Assembly: GCF_022539505.1 (NCBI RefSeq)
Contig: NC_061510.1
Coordinates: 41,131,047 to 41,195,046, forward strand
Source of the DNA: Lolium rigidum
Taxonomy: Eukaryota > Streptophyta > Magnoliopsida > Poales > Poaceae
Length of the DNA stretch: 64,000 nt
Direction: 5' to 3'
Shown here: in pieces, positions 42,181 through 54,400 of the stretch
Layout: every line of letters begins with the position of its first letter
How positions within the stretch are numbered: the stretch's first letter is position 1
Translations under genes and position numbers: made by a program
The notes under the pieces: generated by a model
Databases searched by the model: none
What the model saw: the letters and a program-made list of their open reading frames with translations, nothing else
What the model was told of the DNA's origin: nothing

Positions 42181-44726
42181 AGCATCCCCAAGCTTAGTTC
42201 CTACTCGCCCTCGAGTAGGTAAATGATAACAAGGATAATTTCTGAAGTGACATGCTATCATAATCTTGATCAATACTACTGTAAAGCATATGAGATGAAT
42301 GCAGCGATTCGAAGCAATGGTAAAGACAATGATTAAAAAAATGAATCATATAGCAAAGACTTTCATTAATAATACTTTCAAGACAAGCATCAATAAGACT
42401 TGCATAAGAGTTACTCATAAAGCAATAAATTATTAGTAGGAAGTTTTGAAGCAACACAAAGGAAGATATAAGTTTCAGCAATTGCTTTCAACTTCAACAT
42501 ATTTATCTCATGGATAATTGTCAACACAAAGTAATATAACAAGTGCAATAGGTAAACATGTAAGAATCAATCCACACAGTTGACACAAGTGTTTGCTTCT
42601 AAGATAGAAAGAAGTAGGTAAACTGACTCAACAATAAAGTAGAAGAATGGCCCTTCGCAAAGGGAAGCATGGATTACTATTTTTGTGCTAGAGCTTTTCA
42701 TTTTGAAAACATAGAAACAATTTTGTCAACGGTAGTAATAAAGCATATGTGTTATGTATAAGACATCATATAAGTTGCAAGCCTCATGCATACTATACCA
42801 ATAGTGCTCGCACCTTGTCATAATTATCTTGGATTAACACGGATTATCATTGCATAACATATGTTTCAACCAAGTGTCACAAAGGGGTACCTCTATGCCG
42901 CCTGTACAAAGGTCGAAGGAGAAAGCTCGCATTGGATTTCTCGCTTTTGATTATTGTCAACTTAGACATCCATACCGGGACAACATAGACAACAGATAAT
43001 GGACTCCTCTTTAATGCATAGGCATTCAACAACAGATAATATTCTCATAAGGGATTAAGGATTGATGTCCAAACTGAAACTTCCACCATGATTCATGGCT
43101 TTAGTTAGCGGCCCAATGTTCTTCTCTAACAATATGCATACTCAAACCATTTGATCATGAAAATCACCTTTATTTCAGACAAGACGAACATGCATAGCAA
43201 CTCACATGATATTCAACAAAGGTATAGTTGATGGCGTCCCCAGAAACATGGTTACCGCGCAACAAGCAACTTATTAAGAAATAAGACACATAAGTACCTA
43301 TTCTTCACCACAATAGTTTTTAAGGCTATTTTCCCATGAGCTGTATATTGCAAAGGCAAAGAATAGAATTTTAAAGGTAGCACTCAAGTAATGTACTTTG
43401 GAATGGCGGATAAATACCATGTAGTAGGTAGGTATGGTGGACACAAATGGCATAGTTTTTGGCTCAAGGATTTGGATGCACGAGAAGAATTTCTCTCAAT
43501 ACAAGGCTAGGCTAGCAAGGTTGTTTGAAGCAAACTCAAGTATAAAAGGTGCAGCAAAGCTCACATATGAACATATTGTAACTATTATAAGACTTTACAT
43601 TGTCTCCTTGTTGTTCAAACACCTTAACCAGAAAATATCTAGACTCTAGAGAAACCAATCATGCAAACCAAAATTTAACAAGCTCTATGTAGTTCTTCAT
43701 TAATGGGTGCAAAGTACATGATGCAAGAGCTTAAACCAGATCTATATGAGCACAACAATTGCCAAGTATCAAATTATTCAAGACATTATACCATTTACCA
43801 CATGCGGCATTTTCTGTTTCCAACCATATAACAATGAATGAAGTAGTTTCAACCTTCGCCATGAACATTAAAAGTAAAGCTAAGAACACATGTGTTCATA
43901 TGCAACAGCGGAGCGTGTCTCTCTCCCACACAAGCATAAATTTATTCAGAGAATGAAAATAACAAAACGAAAATAAAAGCACACAGACGCTCCAAGTAAA
44001 GCACATAAGATGTGACGGAATAAAAATATAGTTTCACTAGAGGTGACCTGATAAGTTGTTGATGAAGAAGGGGATGCCTTGGGCATCCCCAAGCTTAGAT
44101 GCTTGAGTCTTCTTGAAATATGCAGGGATGAACCACGGGGGCATCCCCAAGCTTAGACTTTTCACTCTTCTTGATCATATTGTATCATCCTCCTCTCTTG
44201 ACCCTTGAAAACTTCCTCCACACCAAACTCAAAACAAACTCATTAGAGGGTTAGTGCATAATCAAAAATTCACATGTTCAGAGGTGACACAATCATTCTT
44301 AATACTTCTGGACATTGCCCAAAGCTACTGAAAGTTAATGGAACAAAGAAATCCATCAAACATAGCAAAACAGGCAATGCGAAATAAAAGGCAGAATCTG
44401 TCAAAACAGAACAGTCTGTAAAGACGAATTTTTTAGAGGCACTAGACTTGCTCAGATGAAAATGCTCAAATTGAATGAAAGTTGCGTACATATCTGAGGA
44501 TCACTCACGTAAATTGGTAGATTTTTCTGAGTTACCTACAGAGAATACTACTCAAATTCGTGACAGCAAGAAATCTGTTTCTGCGCAGTAATCCAAATCT
44601 AGTATCATCTTTACTATCAAAGACTTTACTTGGCACAACAATGCAATAAAATAAAGTGAAGGAGAGGTTGCTACAGTAGTAACAACTTCCAAGACTCAAC
44701 AAAACAGTAGCAAAATAAAATATGGG

Positions 44727-44759
44727 TTATCTCCCAAGAAGTGTTTTCTTTATAGCCAT
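44727..44759 (-). pseudogene. Gag start remnant (MAIKKTLLGR, stop)
   Basis: The ATG and first codons match the gag start at 38164 (MAIKKEL). The sequence then joins directly to the 3' non-coding block (cttctt gggagataaccca). The same junction occurs at 62428-62460. Confidence 0.75.
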
Positions 44760-44859
44760 TAAGATGGGCTCAACAGTTTTAATGATGCACTCCCAAGAAA
44801 TAAGAGTTGAAGCAAAAGAGAGCATCAAAAAGCAAGTATGAAACAAATTTAAGCCTAAC

Positions 44860-45487
44860 TCACTTCCTATGCATAGGAATCTTGTACATAAACAAGTTAT
44901 TGAAGCATGAAGCTACTATCATAGAAAGACAAAGCAAGTGCAACTTCAAAATTTTCAGCATATAGAGAGGTGTTTTAGTAACATGAAAACTTCTACAACC
45001 ATATTTTCCTCTCTCATAATGATTTTCAGTAGCATCATGAACAAACTCAACAATATAACTATCAAATGAAACATTCTTATCATGAGTCTCATGCATAAAA
45101 TTATTACTACTCCCAACATAAGCTTAGTCATTCAACAAAGTAGCTATCATCAAATATAGGAGGCATATTGTAATCATAATTAAATTTATCCTCCATAGTA
45201 GGCGGCACCAGAAGACCACTATCATTATAATCATCATAAATAGGAGACAAAGTATCATCAAAGAAAATTTTCTCCTCAATGCTTGGGGGACTAAAAATAT
45301 CATGCTCATCAAAACCAGCTTCCCCAAGCTTAGAACTTTCTATATCATTATCAACAATGGTGTTCAAAGCGTTCATACTAATATTACTACCAGCATGCAA
45401 ATAAGGTTCCATAGGTTTTTTAATTTTCGCATCAAAAAATCCATGTCTTAACTCAGGAAATAGAATAAGAAGCTCATTGTTGTCCAT
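44860..45487 (-). pseudogene. Broken accessory ORF of element D
   Basis: The first part (45487-45128) reads MDNNELLILFPELRHGFFDA to 'YNMPPIFDDSYFVE'. A deletion of some 30 bases, with frame change, near 45120 removes the ATTNKIDYAYVESNN region. The second part (45096-44860) resumes MHETHDKNVSFDSYIVEFVH and the membrane span (KLHLLCLSMIVASCFNNLFM) and stops after MHRK. Same family as 38184-38924. Confidence 0.8.
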
Positions 45488-45623
45488 TATGCCTTACTAG
45501 TGTAAACAAGAAACAAAAAGATGCAATTGCAGGATCTAAAGGAAATAGCTTCGAGCACTTACAATGGCAACAGAAAAAAACTTAGTTACCTGGGACCGGA
45601 GTATGAGTGTCTTTTACCTTACC

Positions 45624-45640
45624 TCCCCGGCAACAGCGCC
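45624..45640 (-). promoter_or_regulatory. Primer-binding site, tRNA-Asp type, one mismatch
   Basis: Plus TCCCCGGCAACAGCGCC differs by one base from the tRNA-Asp 3' end. It lies 11 bases from the LTR. Confidence 0.88.
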
Positions 45641-45651
45641 AGAAAAGTGCT

Positions 45652-47097
45652 TGATGTCTACGGGTGCTTCTATTCTTGTAGACAGTGTTGGGCCTCCAAG
45701 AGCAGAGGTTTGTAGAACAGCAGCAAGTTTCCCTTAAGTGGATCACCCGAGGTTTATCGAACTCAGGGAGGAAGAGGTCAAAGATATCCCTCTCAAGCAA
45801 CCCTGCAATCACGATACAAGAAGTCTCTTGTGTCCCCAACAGACCTAATACACTTGTCAGATATATAGGTGCACTAGTTCGGCGAAGAGATAGTGAAATA
45901 CAAGTAGTATGGATGTATATGAGTGGTAATAGCAATCTGAATAAAATATGGCAGCGAGTAAACATGCAACGAACGAGTAAATAAACGGAGTTTCGATGCT
46001 TAGAAACAAGGCCTAGGGATCATACTTTCACTAGTGGATACTCTCAAAATTGCAATCATAATTGAATATAAATATAAGCACTTCACTATGCTACTCTGAA
46101 CTACTCTTTGGTAAGATAACGAACACTAATTCATCATGTAGGCAAACCTTAAAGATGTATTCCCAAGTACTAATAAACACCCCACGCTGTCACTGTGAGC
46201 ATTCATAGGAGGTACTAACACACCACAATTTCATAGAGACATCCAACTCAAATCATAACTCGGTGAATAAGTATTCGTGAAATATAGCCTAAGAGACCCA
46301 CACGGTGCACACACTATCACCTTTACACACGTGGGACAAGGAGTCTCCGGAGATCACATAAGTAAAATCCACTTGAATAGCATAATGACATCTAGATTAC
46401 AAGCTCATCATATGGATCTCAATCATGTAAGGCAGCTCATGAGATCATTGTATTGAAGTACATGGAGAGAGAGATGAACCACATAGCTACCGGTACAGCC
46501 CTTAGCCTCGATGGAGAACTACTCCCTCCTCATGGGAGACAGCAGCGTTGATGAAGATGGCGGTGGTGTCGATGGAGATGCCTTCCGGGGGCACTTCCCC
46601 GTCCCGGCGGCGTGCCGGAACAGAGACTCCTGTCCCCCAGATCTTGGCTTCTCGATGGCGGCGGCTCTGGAAGGTTTCTCGTACCGTGGCTTTTCCGTAT
46701 CGAAGATTTAGGTCAGGGAGCTTTAAATAGGCGAAGAGGCGGAGTCGGAGGGGGCCTGGGGCCACCACACAATAAGGGGGCGCGCCTGGCTCCTTGGCCA
46801 AGCCGCCACCACGTGTGGGCCCCCAGGGTTCCCCTCTGGTGCCTCTCCGGTGTTCTGGAAGCTTCGTGGAATTCTAAGATGCTGGGCGTTGATTTCGTTC
46901 GATTCCGAGAATATTTCCTTACTAGGATTTCTGAAACCAAAAACAGCAGAAAACAGCAACTGGCCCTTCGGCATCTCGTCAATAGGTTAGTTCCGGAAAA
47001 TGCATATAAATGACATATAATGTGTACAAAACATGTGAGTATCATCATAAAAGTAGCATGGAACATAAGAAATTATAGATACGTTTGGGACGTATCA
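45652..47097 (-). mobile_element. 5' LTR of element 'D', 1446 bp
   Basis: It runs from tgatgtctacgggtgc (45652) to 'gatacgtttgggacgtatca' (47097). TATTTAAA (minus) is at 46722-46729. It is shorter than LTRs A and C by about 250-280 bases, mainly in the middle (around 45980-46260). The 5 bases after it are ATGGA, the expected target duplication, whose partner is lost with the truncated 3' LTR. Confidence 0.85.
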
Positions 47098-49325
47098 ATG
47101 GACACCTATCAACCGTGGCCTTCCCGACAAGCTGGGGACGCCTTTCCATTTCGTATAGATGGTAGGGGTACAACCTATGAGCTCCCATTGACATATGCCC
47201 TGCAGTTGGTCGCGGCATTCCAGAGGATCGAGCTGGTTGGGGACTTTGCAACTCCTGGACAAACAACCCCTCAGACTCTGGTGCTGGGAGGTACAACTCT
47301 AGGAGGCACGTCTTAGGCTAAGGCGAGCAAGCAAAAACTACGATTAGTTATCCGAGCCTCGCGTTCTGACGTTTGGTGAACCAGGGATGATCCCGACAGA
47401 TTTATTGGATCTTGTGGGGAAAGTGTACAACCTCTGCAGAGTGAAAACTATTCGAATAGCCGTGTTCGTGGTTATGGACGGTTGGGAAGGCATTATACTT
47501 ACGCTGAAAATGTTTTTTTTCCTAAAAGAGTTTTCCAAAGGTTTTGCAAAAGAAAACCAGTGAGACTAGAGGAAATGTACCTGGAAGGTACGGTTAAAAG
47601 TTAGGAAAATTGTTTTGAGATGCCGGAAAAGAAAACGGGTCACCCTTTACCTATTAGTCTTCAGAGAAACTTGTTTTAAAAAGGTTTTCAACAAAGATAT
47701 AGAGATGTCATACTCCCGAGAGAAGCTATCTCTCACTTCTTGTAACCCTATAATAGGGTCTGCTCCTTGCTATTGCCAAATATGCATATCCTTTACTTTT
47801 CTCTAAGGTGGTTTGCGAGTACAATTCATAATTTACTCATGGCTCTGTCCCTGGATATTTACTTGGCCAGACTTGGTGGAGTTCGACAAATGAAGGAGAT
47901 GACGACGTCTATGCGAGGTAGGAACGACTTCCCAGTCAGTAGCCTGTAGCGTTATGGCATGACTTGGACCATGCGAACACTTTCATCTGAAGTATTTCCG
48001 CTGTGTGAATATTGATCTCATGCCATTGCGGCTCATATGTAAGTTGGTCATGAGACCTATTGTAATCTTTTATTCGGTACTGTAATGGATGATGTATTTG
48101 ATACCAGTTCGTTTATGCTTTCATGACATACTGATCATGGGAACGTGAATGAGTATACATAACGGGTGTTTCGGACAGCTAGTCCGGAGCATAAAGCAAA
48201 TAGCATCTGAAACCAGAACAATAGGAGTGTAAAGGAAGGACGATGGTGTTGCTCTGCTATATCGATAGCCTTGAACCCTATTATACAAGGCATGATTGTA
48301 TCCTATCCTAGGGAGCTTTGGTCAGCTGTGTGCTTTGCGTTCTTTGGTTATTGGTCAGCTACCTAGCGGGCAACCGTCTGGCCGCATATCCTGGCGGGAC
48401 TAAATGGATCAGTTGTATCATCCCGTTCAAGTTAAGAGGCCACAAACGGACATTTGGTGAACTACCAAAGATGTCTCCATTTACATGTATAGTTAGATCT
48501 ACGTGTATTCCTAGATTATTAATTTGACCAACATAACACAAATTATAGAACAAAAAATTCTAAAGTATGACATTGGAGCTTTGTAATGATATATATATTT
48601 TGTAATATATAATTTGTATTATGTTGATCAAATTGATTAACTACATATGCATAGGCCAACACACTGGACGGAGGTAGTAACATTGCGTGCAATGTAATAC
48701 CAAGACTACAATAATATCCGGGATTTGCTAGTTTTCTGCTAGCTGAGAATTAAGTTCGTGCTCGGTCAAATCATCGTGATTCGTGTTAGTTATGTGTTGC
48801 AACATGAATTGTACCTGAGATTTGACGATATCATCTGACGAATGAGAAATAGTCACGCCCATACATAATATCCAGTATTCAAGCCTCCTCTAATGTCAAA
48901 TAAGTAGCAGAACTGATGCAATCACTTTATTATAAACATATACGTACTATTTTTTTTGAAAATATAATCATCTCACACGGCCGCGTCGTGTCGGCGCGTC
49001 GAGCCTACTAGTTAATCACATGAGCTAACGAGATGTAACTATTGAACTGAAAGAAAACTTAGTTAACTACGGGAATTGTGTAAAAAAAAATGCCACTACG
49101 AGAAAGAACAGAAAACGCCAGCAAATCATCTGCATCCGCGCTGAGGCTGGCAGCATCATGTAGCTTAGAGGGGACGATGATTCATGCTGTCATGCATGGT
49201 TACTGATAGCAACAATATCATTTGAACGCAGGATTGCTCCACTGAACATCGAAAATAATCGCTTATAACAAGTAGAAGTACTTAAACTAATTAAACTACA
49301 GTGTTACTTCTTCAATACGAGATTG
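47098..49325. other. Non-coding stretch between retroelement D and the DUF295 gene
   Basis: No gene is visible. 47098-47330 is moderately GC-rich with a short open frame (QPWPSRQAGDAFPFRIDGRG) that I do not recognise. 48490-48682 contains a Stowaway-like remnant. The last 300 bases before 49326 are the 3' flank of the gene on the minus strand. Confidence 0.45.
48490..48682. mobile_element. Decayed Stowaway-like MITE remnant
   Basis: The AT-rich body (attctaaagtatgacattgg, 'gtattatgttgatcaaattg') closes with 'ggacggaggtagta', a Stowaway right end with TA flank. The left end is not recognisable. Confidence 0.45.
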
Positions 49326-50570
49326 CTACGACGATGGCGACTGTCCATGCTTACACATGATCCAGTACCCTCCTCCCCATGTCGGCTGAACCTTGCAGCG
49401 TCTTAGCACCTCGCTTCCCTCCACCACCTTTATCTTCCTCAGGTCGCTCAACGGAGACACGACGACCTCCAGCGCCGCGTCGTCGCGCCGAGACCGCTCC
49501 TCCTCCTTCAGCTCGACAGCCCTGACCCTGTACACGCAGTTCCTCATCGCGCCTTCGCCGGCGCGGACGGTGAAGCCGTGCGCGTGGTCCATGAACACCG
49601 CGCGGTCGCCGATGTCCGTCACTGGCTCCCACTTGATAGGCATGTCCGGCAGCTGCTCCCTGTGCGGCGCGCGGTATGCCTGGAAAAAGGACCCGTCGGA
49701 GTCGCAGTACCTGTTTCTCGGGCGGCGCCGCACCAGCAGCAGCACGTCGTCGGTGGAGGCCACCAGCAACGCCCACGTGATGTCGCCGAGGCGCGGCGGC
49801 GGGTCGATCTCCGTGGACCGGTCCAGGGTCTCAGAGTCGATGACCGCGGTGCGCAGCGTGCCTAGATCGAACACGAAGAAGAAGCCGGCGCGGTAGTTGA
49901 TGGTCATGGGCGAGCCGTGCCTCGACCGGTGCACCGGCGCCCACTCGCCGCCACCTGCCTCGCAGAAGAACGCCGTGTCGCCGCGCGCCACCATGACGCC
50001 GCGCGGGGACCAGTCCCACGCGAACCCGTCCTCCGTGGAGAGGCGGAACCGAGGGGGCTCGGGCTCGTCGCGCGCGACCGGCATCGGCGTCTCCTCGGAT
50101 AATGGGATGGGCAGGTCCGGGAGCGGTGTCACCTCGCCGGTGAACGGGTCGATGAGACGGCTAGGGTACCGTCCGCACATGTCCGTCACGAACACCTTCC
50201 CTCCGTACGGTGACGGCACGTACCGGCGGCCGCGCGCCAGCCGCATCGCAACGTCGTCACGCATGCAGCCTTCGTCCAGGGAGAAGGCCTGGTAGCCGTC
50301 TTCCGACCCGAACACCAGGCACGGCAGCACTGCCGCGGCGTCATCGTTATCGGTGTTCAGCGAGAAGTCGACGACGGACGGATGCAATCTGAGCAGCTCG
50401 GGGGATAGCAGCGGCGAGATTAGCCCATTCGATCTCAGCTTGTGGTCGTCATGTATGTCATCGGTGGCCATCGCTGTTGTCGAGGACGGCGAGACGCCGC
50501 AGACGACCTTGCAGAATTTTGACAACATGTCAGCGGCAGCGGCGGCGTTCCAAGTCCAACATGGGTACAT
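49326..50570 (-). CDS. DUF295 (KIB1-4 beta-propeller) protein, 414 residues
   Basis: This is the only clear host gene. It is one uninterrupted exon starting at the ATG at 50570 (MYPCWTWNAAAAADMLSKFC); a later Met at residue 15 is a possible start. The body fits the DUF295/KIB1-4 family of plants: 'SPYGGKVFVTDMCGRYPSRL' and 'IDPFTGEVTPLPDLPIPLSE' (about residues 145-180), 'WDWSPRGVMVARGDTAFFCE', 'YRAGFFFVFDLGTLRTAVID', and near the C-terminus 'DIGDRAVFMDHAHGFTVRAG' with 'RNCVYRVR'. The length suits the family. No F-box is evident at the N-terminus, though many family members have one. Most members have no defined role; some act in nucleus or organelles. GC is high, as is usual for grass single-exon genes. 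It has no stops or frameshifts and is flanked by low-copy DNA. Confidence 0.82.
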   Translation of the reverse strand: MYPCWTWNAAAAADMLSKFCKVVCGVSPSSTTAMATDDIHDDHKLRSNGLISPLLSPELLRLHPSVVDFSLNTDNDDAAAVLPCLVFGSEDGYQAFSLDEGCMRDDVAMRLARGRRYVPSPYGGKVFVTDMCGRYPSRLIDPFTGEVTPLPDLPIPLSEETPMPVARDEPEPPRFRLSTEDGFAWDWSPRGVMVARGDTAFFCEAGGGEWAPVHRSRHGSPMTINYRAGFFFVFDLGTLRTAVIDSETLDRSTEIDPPPRLGDITWALLVASTDDVLLLVRRRPRNRYCDSDGSFFQAYRAPHREQLPDMPIKWEPVTDIGDRAVFMDHAHGFTVRAGEGAMRNCVYRVRAVELKEEERSRRDDAALEVVVSPLSDLRKIKVVEGSEVLRRCKVQPTWGGGYWIMCKHGQSPSS

Positions 50571-51315
50571 AGGTTAAACCTCCTTCTAAATTCTGGTACG
50601 CTGCTTGCACAATTTAAGTTGATAATCAGGTTTTGTTTCCAATATACCCGCACAGGTTGCGTCTTTTGTTTTCCTTCTCGATCGTGCGTTCAGTATTATG
50701 TAGAGTCCGAGTAGAAATCAATCGAGCCAAGATAGAGTCCGTGTAAAAACCCAGACCCTAACGTAGTTGTAGGAATCCATCGTGTGCTACTCAGACTCTG
50801 TTTTGACACGATCGATTTCATAGAACTGAAGAAATAACAAAGAAGTTCTTGTTTGTTTACACGCAATGTAAGCTGTAACACCAGATTTGCGCGTAGTGTT
50901 CTGTATTTCGACGCGACCCGTGTGACGAAACTAACATCAACAATATTTTTTACTAATAATCTGTGCAAAGATTGAATTAGTTGCGAAAGTAGAAATATCT
51001 TGTTCATTTGTGATCTACACAAAATAATGTGGTGAACAATTAGAGTTTTTTTCCCCTTTTAGACACACAATTTTGTGATTTATATCTAGCCCAAAATGAA
51101 ATATATGTATAATTTTGAAAATTTGCATACATGTAGAAAGCATCAGTATCTATAGATTTGTGTTCTAAGTATCTATTTCGAATATGTCAAAATACTGATC
51201 TCCCTTCGAAAATGTCAGAATTTTTAAAATTATATAATAAGTGATATATACACAAATTATATCAAACATCTCACAAAATATCAAATCTAAATTATAACTC
51301 AAATCCAGAAACAAC
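50571..51315. other. 5' flank of DUF295 gene and AT-rich spacer
   Basis: The part nearest the gene (50571-50700, minus) would hold its promoter. I see no clear TATA box at a standard place. 51040-51310 is strongly AT-rich. No other gene is visible. Confidence 0.45.
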
Positions 51316-51348
51316 TACTCCCGTCCCATGAAACATGCCTTAGATTTG
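51316..51348. mobile_element. Left end of a Stowaway-like MITE, cut by a LINE
   Basis: 'ctactcccgtcccatgaaac' and 'atgccttagatttg' match the common grass Stowaway start (CTCCCTCCGTCCCA ... CTTAGATTTG). The LINE poly(A), read as T on plus, begins directly after it. The remaining part of the MITE is not visible on the far side of the LINE. Confidence 0.5.
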
Positions 51349-51428
51349 TTTTTTTTTTTTTTTTTTTTTTGATGCTTTCACCGGGGGGGAGAGAATCCCC
51401 ACCTGAATATATTGCATGGTAATGGAGT

Positions 51429-54400
51429 TTAGAGGTTACAAAGGGTGAGGTGGTTGCGCCACAGGTCGGCGTCCACTCTCAAGGCAGTTTGTTTAAAACG
51501 ATGAGTCCAGAGCGTGAGATCCGAGATGATGTTCTTGACCGTCAGCGCGTGTGGCTGGTCTATATTTCTGAAAACCTTGGCGTTCCGAGCATCCCATATC
51601 TTCCATAAGATGATTAGAGCGACAGTGTTCCAGACCGAGCGGGGCAGGTCAGAAGGCAGCGGTGATGACCAGATGTCCGAGAAGGTGATGGTATTTGGCG
51701 TGAGGCGCATATGTCTCCAAATCGCTGCAGCTGCTGGGCAGCTAAAAAAGAGGTGGTGGCGGTCTTCTGGCTGTGCTTGGCATCTTGGGCAGATGTCTGA
51801 TGAGATGATGTGTTTATGCAGCAGGTTGGCTCTTGTGTTGATCTTGTTTAGGTGCAGCAGCCACCCAAAAACTTTAACTTTCTTTGGTACCTTGGAGCTC
51901 CAGATTTGAGAGGCTTCAGGGTCCTGAAGTTGGTGTTGCATATGCAGGTAGGCTGATTTGGTGGAGAAGGTGGATCCATCCCGCATGGACCTGGTATCTG
52001 GGCCATCCGATAGGTGCACGTCCTGCAAAAGATTAGAGAGAGAGGCAAGTTGCTCGGTCGCTGCATTGGTTAGTCTGCACCTTAGGCCAGTAGAGAAATC
52101 ATTTTGCAAAACATCACATACCAAAGCATTGGGTTGGGTATGGTGGGAATATAATGCAGGGTAGGCAGTAGCAAGGTTTTCTGGGAGTAGCCATGTGTCA
52201 TGCCAAAAGAAAACAGATTTTCCATTTCGGACTGAGCAGGTAGTAATTTGTGTGAGCATGTGGAGGTGTTTGGTAATGATTTTGCTAAGATATGAGGGGT
52301 TTGTGGCTGTGTGTGGGTTTGGTGATTGGGATGTGATCCACTGTTTCCAGGGCAGGTTTTCTGAATGCATGAATTTGAAGCAAAATTTAAGAAGAAGGCA
52401 AATATTCTGTGCATTTAAGTTTTTTACGCCTAGACCTCCTCTGCTAGTCGGAACACAAAGCTTGTCCCAAGCGACGAGACACTGAGCTCCCGTGCAAGTT
52501 TCTTCAGCAGCCCAGAAGAAGGCTCTACGACGAGCATCGATAGCTTTCAAAACTGACATAGGTATGAGGAAAGATGACATGAAATATGTGGGGAGCGAGT
52601 CTAGAACCGCGGAGAGAAGGACTAGACGACCGCCCTTGGAGAGGAGGGTGGCGCACCAGCCAGCTAAGTAACGATCGCAGCTGTCTATGATAGGTTGGAA
52701 CGCTGAGGCTGGTAGCTTGGTTGCAGAGAGTGGTAGACCTAGGTATTTTTGTGGGAAGGAGGAGATGGACGTGCCAAGGATGGTGGCAATGGAGTCTGCT
52801 AGGGCGGTGTCGATATTCATGGGCACTAGGGTTGTTTTGTCGAAGTTTATGGAGAGACCCGTGGCGGTGGCAAAGTCGTGAAGGATTTTTTTTAGGTTGT
52901 GAGCTGCTTGGGTTGATGCTTTGAGGATGATTAGGGTATCGTCGGCGTATTGGAGGACTGGGCAGGGCAGATTTGGGGATAGTGGATGTGCTAGGAGGTC
53001 GTTATCACATGCATGGAGAATCAATTTTTGCAGGACGTCGGCTACTGTGATGAATAGATAAGGGGATAACGGGTCTCCTTGACGTAGCCCTTGTTTGCAG
53101 TTAATCCAGTTGCCTGGGACTCCATTGAGGAGGATGGCGGTTTTCCCAGTCTTGAGTAAGGTTTGTATCCAGCCGCAGAATTTAGGCGGGAATCCCCTGT
53201 GTTCTAGTATTTTGATAAGCGAAACCCAATTAATGGAGTCGAAGGCCTTAGCAAAATCTAGTTTTATGACTACTGTGGGCGCGTTGCGTTTGTGACAGCA
53301 GTTTAGGATGTCAGCGGCGTAGACAAAGTTTTCGGCAATATTCCTACCTCTGATGAAGCCAGTTTGGTTGGGGTCAACAATTAGAGGGATAAGTTTTTGA
53401 AGCCTATTTGTCAAGACTTTACCGATGGCCTTAATGGGGCAGTTTTGAAGCGAAATTGGCCTGAAAGCGTTAGGTGAGCGAGCATCGTCATTTTTGGGGA
53501 GAAGGATCATGAAGGCCCGATTGAGTCCGTCGAGGTCCATTTGGCCAGAGTAGAATTGGTCGAAGAGTCGTAGGATGTTGGGTTTGACAGTGGTCCAGAA
53601 TTTTCTGTAGAAGGCAGGACCGAAGCCGTCAGGGCCGGAGCTTGCAGCGCTGTTCATGCTAAAGAAGGCGTCCGTTATTTCTTCCGAGGTAAAAGGGTCA
53701 TCGAGGAAGCGCAGGTGGTGGTGGATGGGATGGTAGATATCGTGGAGGGAGAAATTCCAGTGTGTGTCTGTCGTTGAGCCAAGCAGGTTTGAGAAAAAGG
53801 AGGTGAGGATTTCTTCTTTTTGTGAGTGGTTTGAGAATTGTACTCCATTGTGCTCAATGGTGGAGATTTTGTTATTCCTAAGGCGGTTGGAGGCGCAGAT
53901 GTGGAAATACTTCGTGTTCTCGTCGCCGTCGATGGCAAATTTAATTTTGGATCGTGTGCGCCAATGATCGACTCTGGCTCTTATTGCCCTGCGGAGGGTT
54001 TTTATGACAACATGTCTTAGGTTGAATTCGTGAATGGTGAGAGGTCGGTGTTCTTCGATCAGGTCAAGGAGGGAGATAACGATTTTGCAGTTGGCCTCGA
54101 TTAAATGAGTTGGCATGACCGATCGGCGCCATTTTTTGAGCGCGAATCTGGATCGTTTGAGTTTGGCTACAAGGGCCCGGCCTGCGTCGTTGCAATGGTT
54201 CGTGGAGGCCCAAAGGTCGGTGATGATTTGGCGACAGGCCGCGAAGGAGGCCCAGCTATTTTCAAATTTAAAGAAGGCGGGACGCGGGACTGAGGTGGAG
54301 ATGGATGCGACGATGGGAACGTGATCCGATACGAAGCGTGTGAGAGAGGAGATGGAGGAGTTTGGGAAGGTGTGGGCCCATTCTATGTTGATGAAAGCCC

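Larger units (their letters stand above)
42181..45651 (-). mobile_element. Internal region of element 'D', gag-less
   Basis: It runs from the polypurine tract (42181) to the primer-binding site (45624-45640). It contains the 3' non-coding blocks of the family, a 10-codon remnant at 44727-44759 that starts like gag (MAIKK) and stops, and a broken accessory ORF. 42200-44700 has no coding features. It has the same layout as element C at 59894-63380. Confidence 0.8.

Noticed and set aside
49393..50295. Plus-strand frames opposite the DUF295 gene
   Set aside because: They are shadows of the high-GC codons of the minus-strand gene.
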